From the NCBI GenBank assembly GCA_040506275.1, contig JBEVXD010000005.1, positions 62,001 to 126,000 on the forward strand: a DNA stretch of 64,000 nucleotides, written 5' to 3'. This document shows positions 62,024 to 64,000 of this stretch, in pieces. Below the pieces are notes generated by a model that worked only from the letters and a program-made list of their open reading frames with translations, was not told where the DNA came from and made no database searches. How positions within the stretch are numbered: position 1 is the first letter of the stretch; the number at the start of each line of letters is the position of its first letter. The stretch is from Thiodiazotropha sp040506275. Its GTDB lineage: Bacteria; Pseudomonadota; Gammaproteobacteria; Chromatiales; Chromatiaceae. Position numbers and translations under genes: made by a program.

Positions 62024-62758
62024 TCATTCTCTCCAGACTGAGAAAGGTTAGTGATTGACGTTTGTTTTTTATGAAACTGAAATGGTTGGTCAATTTCATG
62101 GTTTCGGTTTTTTGTGACAAATTTCGGTCTGGGTGGATTCCCGACCATGTTTAATCACAAGTTCCAGGGTTATGTGCATAATTGCTGTTGTATTTAATTA
62201 TTTTTCCACCAAAGGTCTTATTGTCGTTGCTGAAATAGAGTCGGTTTGTCACCTGGGTCATACCATTTGGCATGGGATTCTTACCGATCATTCATGCTTG
62301 TCAGTGGCATTAGAACAACTATTATCACAAAAAGTTGCGATAGCTATGCACCAAATCCTCCATTGTATATTTCATTCTGAGGATAATTTATGTCGACCTT
62401 TTATTATTTAAACATGTTTGTCGACACACAATACCTTTACAGGTAGATCGTAAGAATACCGAAACAGTGGGCGATATCAAGTAAAAAAAATTGAAATATT
62501 AGTGCTTTGTGATGTTAGGAGCATGACGAAGTTGGGTTTGTTCCGTTATAGGTTGGGGTTTACCTGAATCCTGGTTACTCAGTGCACTAGGCGCTGCATT
62601 GGGTTGTTGTCCTCAGATGGCATACTATCGAGGGTGAGGTCTGTTAATAATCAAACAGTGAGCACTAATAAAGTGGCCTCTGAACAGGGTTGTGCTAGCC
62701 AGAATGTGGGCATTAATAATAAGATATCGGTAAATGACCTGTTCAGCTGGTTCTGGAT
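62024..62758. other. Gene-free region upstream of soxYZ
   Basis: 735 bp between soxY (leftward start) and the end of the leftward M48 gene. An imperfect palindrome GAAACTGAAAT ... ATTTCATGGTTTC lies at 62073-62105, 50-80 bp before soxY, and may be an operator. Short ORFs such as 62133-62411 lack support. Confidence 0.45.
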
Positions 62759-64000
62759 TTAACGCCGATCCTCTTTTTGTTGTTCTTTCACTAGGTTGCG
62801 CAATCTCTGCAGACGGGATTCTATCTTGGATGTCTCATAGAAGTCCGGTGGGTCCACCTCTTTTAAGGCTATTTCCAGCTGTTGGATCGCTGGTTGGAAT
62901 TCACCTGAGGCGACATAAGCCTCCGCCAGCATACGATGAGACTCAGCTTTGCGCCCATCCAACTGTTCAATTTTGCTCAGCAAGCGGTAGAGTTTGGGAT
63001 CATCCTCATGCAATGAAAGGATCTGCTGGGTTACCTGCCGCGCCTTGGCAAAGTCACTGTTTTCAGTCAGTTCCTCAATATAGGCAATTGAAATGGGGTA
63101 GTTTTCAGGCATCAGGCTGTAATACGTATCCAGAATCTTCAAGGCTTTCCCAGGCTTTTTCAGTTCCTTCGTAAATTTGGCTGAAGCGAGTACATATTCA
63201 GCTTGCTCAGGCCGTTTTTTCAGCAATTTTTCGATCACCTGGTCCGCTTTCTGGTACTGATGATTGGCCGATAAGGCCAGTGCGTAACCGTATTCATGGG
63301 CCTCTTGATTCAAGTGCCGTCCTTCGTGCAGGCCGGTGGCGAAATGTTTTACTGCCTCAGTTGGCTCTTTGAAAGATCTGACCCGCAAAGCTTCTCTGGT
63401 CAAGAAGTAGCTCAGCTCACCAGGGTATTGTTTGTAAGGATAAGTCTCTGCACGCCCGAGGGCGTCGGCTATACGATTAGTGGTGACTGGGTGGGTTCGG
63501 AGGATTTCGGGTATCCCTGACTCATACAGACGACTTGCATGGGTCAGTCGTTCGAAGAACACCGGCATGGCTCTGGGATCATAATTGGATTTGGCGAGAA
63601 TCCTGATACCGACTGTGTCGGCCTCTTCCTCGTTGCTTCTGGTGAAATTGATCTGCTCCTGTATCGCATTTGCTTGAACTCCAGTCGCCATGGCTATTCC
63701 AGCATCTGGAGAGCCGACAGCACCCACCAGTATGGCAGCAAGCAACAGCGCAGCGGTTTTTCCACTCATTTGATTCGCTGCATCAAATGCCCGTAACAGG
63801 TGCTTTTGAGTGACATGCGCAATCTCATGAGCTATGACAGATGCAAGTTCACTTTCACTCTGTGTGGCAAGAATAAGGCCGCTATAGATGCCTATATGGC
63901 CACCTGGCCCAGCAAAGGCATTGATTTCAGGTTGTTCAATAACAAAAAAGTCGAAATCCTGACCGATAGCTTCGCTCTCTTTGAGCAGTTTCTGTCCTAG
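62759..64000 (-). CDS. bepA: M48 metalloprotease with TPR domain, BepA/YfgC-like (5' partial)
   Basis: Periplasmic zinc protease that maintains outer-membrane protein assembly. The frame stays open to the right window edge, so the true N-terminus and signal peptide are outside. I read LASVIAHEIAHVTQKHLL just inside the edge: the HExxH zinc site. The third ligand lies in RSNEEEADTVGIRIL. The C-terminal half has TPR-like helices (HQYQKADQVIEKLLKKRPEQAEYVLASAKF). The C-terminus is complete at 62759. Confidence 0.93.
   Translation of the reverse strand, partial: LGQKLLKESEAIGQDFDFFVIEQPEINAFAGPGGHIGIYSGLILATQSESELASVIAHEIAHVTQKHLLRAFDAANQMSGKTAALLLAAILVGAVGSPDAGIAMATGVQANAIQEQINFTRSNEEEADTVGIRILAKSNYDPRAMPVFFERLTHASRLYESGIPEILRTHPVTTNRIADALGRAETYPYKQYPGELSYFLTREALRVRSFKEPTEAVKHFATGLHEGRHLNQEAHEYGYALALSANHQYQKADQVIEKLLKKRPEQAEYVLASAKFTKELKKPGKALKILDTYYSLMPENYPISIAYIEELTENSDFAKARQVTQQILSLHEDDPKLYRLLSKIEQLDGRKAESHRMLAEAYVASGEFQPAIQQLEIALKEVDPPDFYETSKIESRLQRLRNLVKEQQKEDRR

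Noticed and set aside
62133..62411. 92-aa ORF upstream of soxY
   Set aside because: No ribosome site, odd composition, and it lies in a promoter-like region.

Overview
The window looks like a chromosomal segment from a sulfur-oxidising gammaproteobacterium. The inference rests on three things seen here: a complete reverse-type dissimilatory sulfite reductase cluster in the order dsrABEFHCMKLJOPNRS (29386-43255), a soxYZ pair (61186-62023), and a sulfur-globule-type secreted protein (9433-9789). Housekeeping genes (pyrG-kdsA-eno-ftsB-ispD, rnhA-dnaQ, pepN, hslR-grxC, bepA-type protease) have a gammaproteobacterial arrangement. The relative is probably in or near the Chromatiales/Sedimenticola/Thiodiazotropha group. 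That placement is an inference from gene order and protein style, not a database result. No rRNA, tRNA, transposase or CRISPR array was recognised.

Layout. 1-4075: end of a metal/anion ABC transporter ATPase, a 48-bp tandem hairpin array, katG with an OxyR-type box, and a small gene behind a perfect FNR-type box. 4187-8264: mltD-like lytic transglycosylase, methyltransferase, rnhA, dnaQ, the E. coli neighbourhood without gloB. 8292-9789: an FNR/ANR regulator and a sulfur globule protein, with a second perfect FNR-type box between them. 10322-18727: pyrG, kdsA, eno, ftsB, ispD, then a nested palindromic element and an opposite-strand HDOD/cyclic-nucleotide protein that separate ispD from ispF-truD. 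19184-25262: accessory region with an unrecognised conserved-looking protein, an ankyrin protein and a 1004-residue SH3b/LysM protein with a toxin-like C-terminus, overlapped by a lipoprotein gene.

25324-29385: a poorly understood module beside dsr. It contains a leftward cluster (58-aa protein, helical 236-aa protein, Cas6/Cmx6-like RAMP protein, cysteine-free DsrC paralogue) and rightward genes (receiver-like protein, PKHD-type dioxygenase). 29386-43255: the dsr operon. Sirohaem sulfite reductase DsrAB, the sulfur-transfer relay DsrEFH and DsrC, the membrane complex DsrMKJOP, the NAD(P)H oxidoreductase-like DsrL, the sirohaem amidase DsrN and the accessory DsrR/DsrS together oxidise stored sulfur to sulfite. 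43534-48774: RTX-repeat protein, small Cys-rich protein, hslR, grxC, pepN. 49010-51306: a CHAD (polyphosphate-binding) protein overlapping a ParA-type ATPase. 51556-60049: ABC-2 exporter, an outer-membrane lipoprotein-sorting-type pair, rhodanese, LpxL-family acyltransferase, and a VWA-protein operon. 60091-61047: three and a third copies of a 287-bp repeat. 61186-62023: soxZ and soxY. 62759-64000: M48 protease/TPR protein cut by the window edge.

Intergenic DNA is rich in palindromic repeats of several families (ends bearing GCCGGGTTAATA; ends bearing TTTACCGCATGGCCCACTAG; 48-bp and 287-bp tandem arrays). The best candidates for undescribed biology are the Cas6-like/cysteine-free DsrC module next to dsr, the LysM-toxin/lipoprotein pair, and the CHAD-ParA pair.
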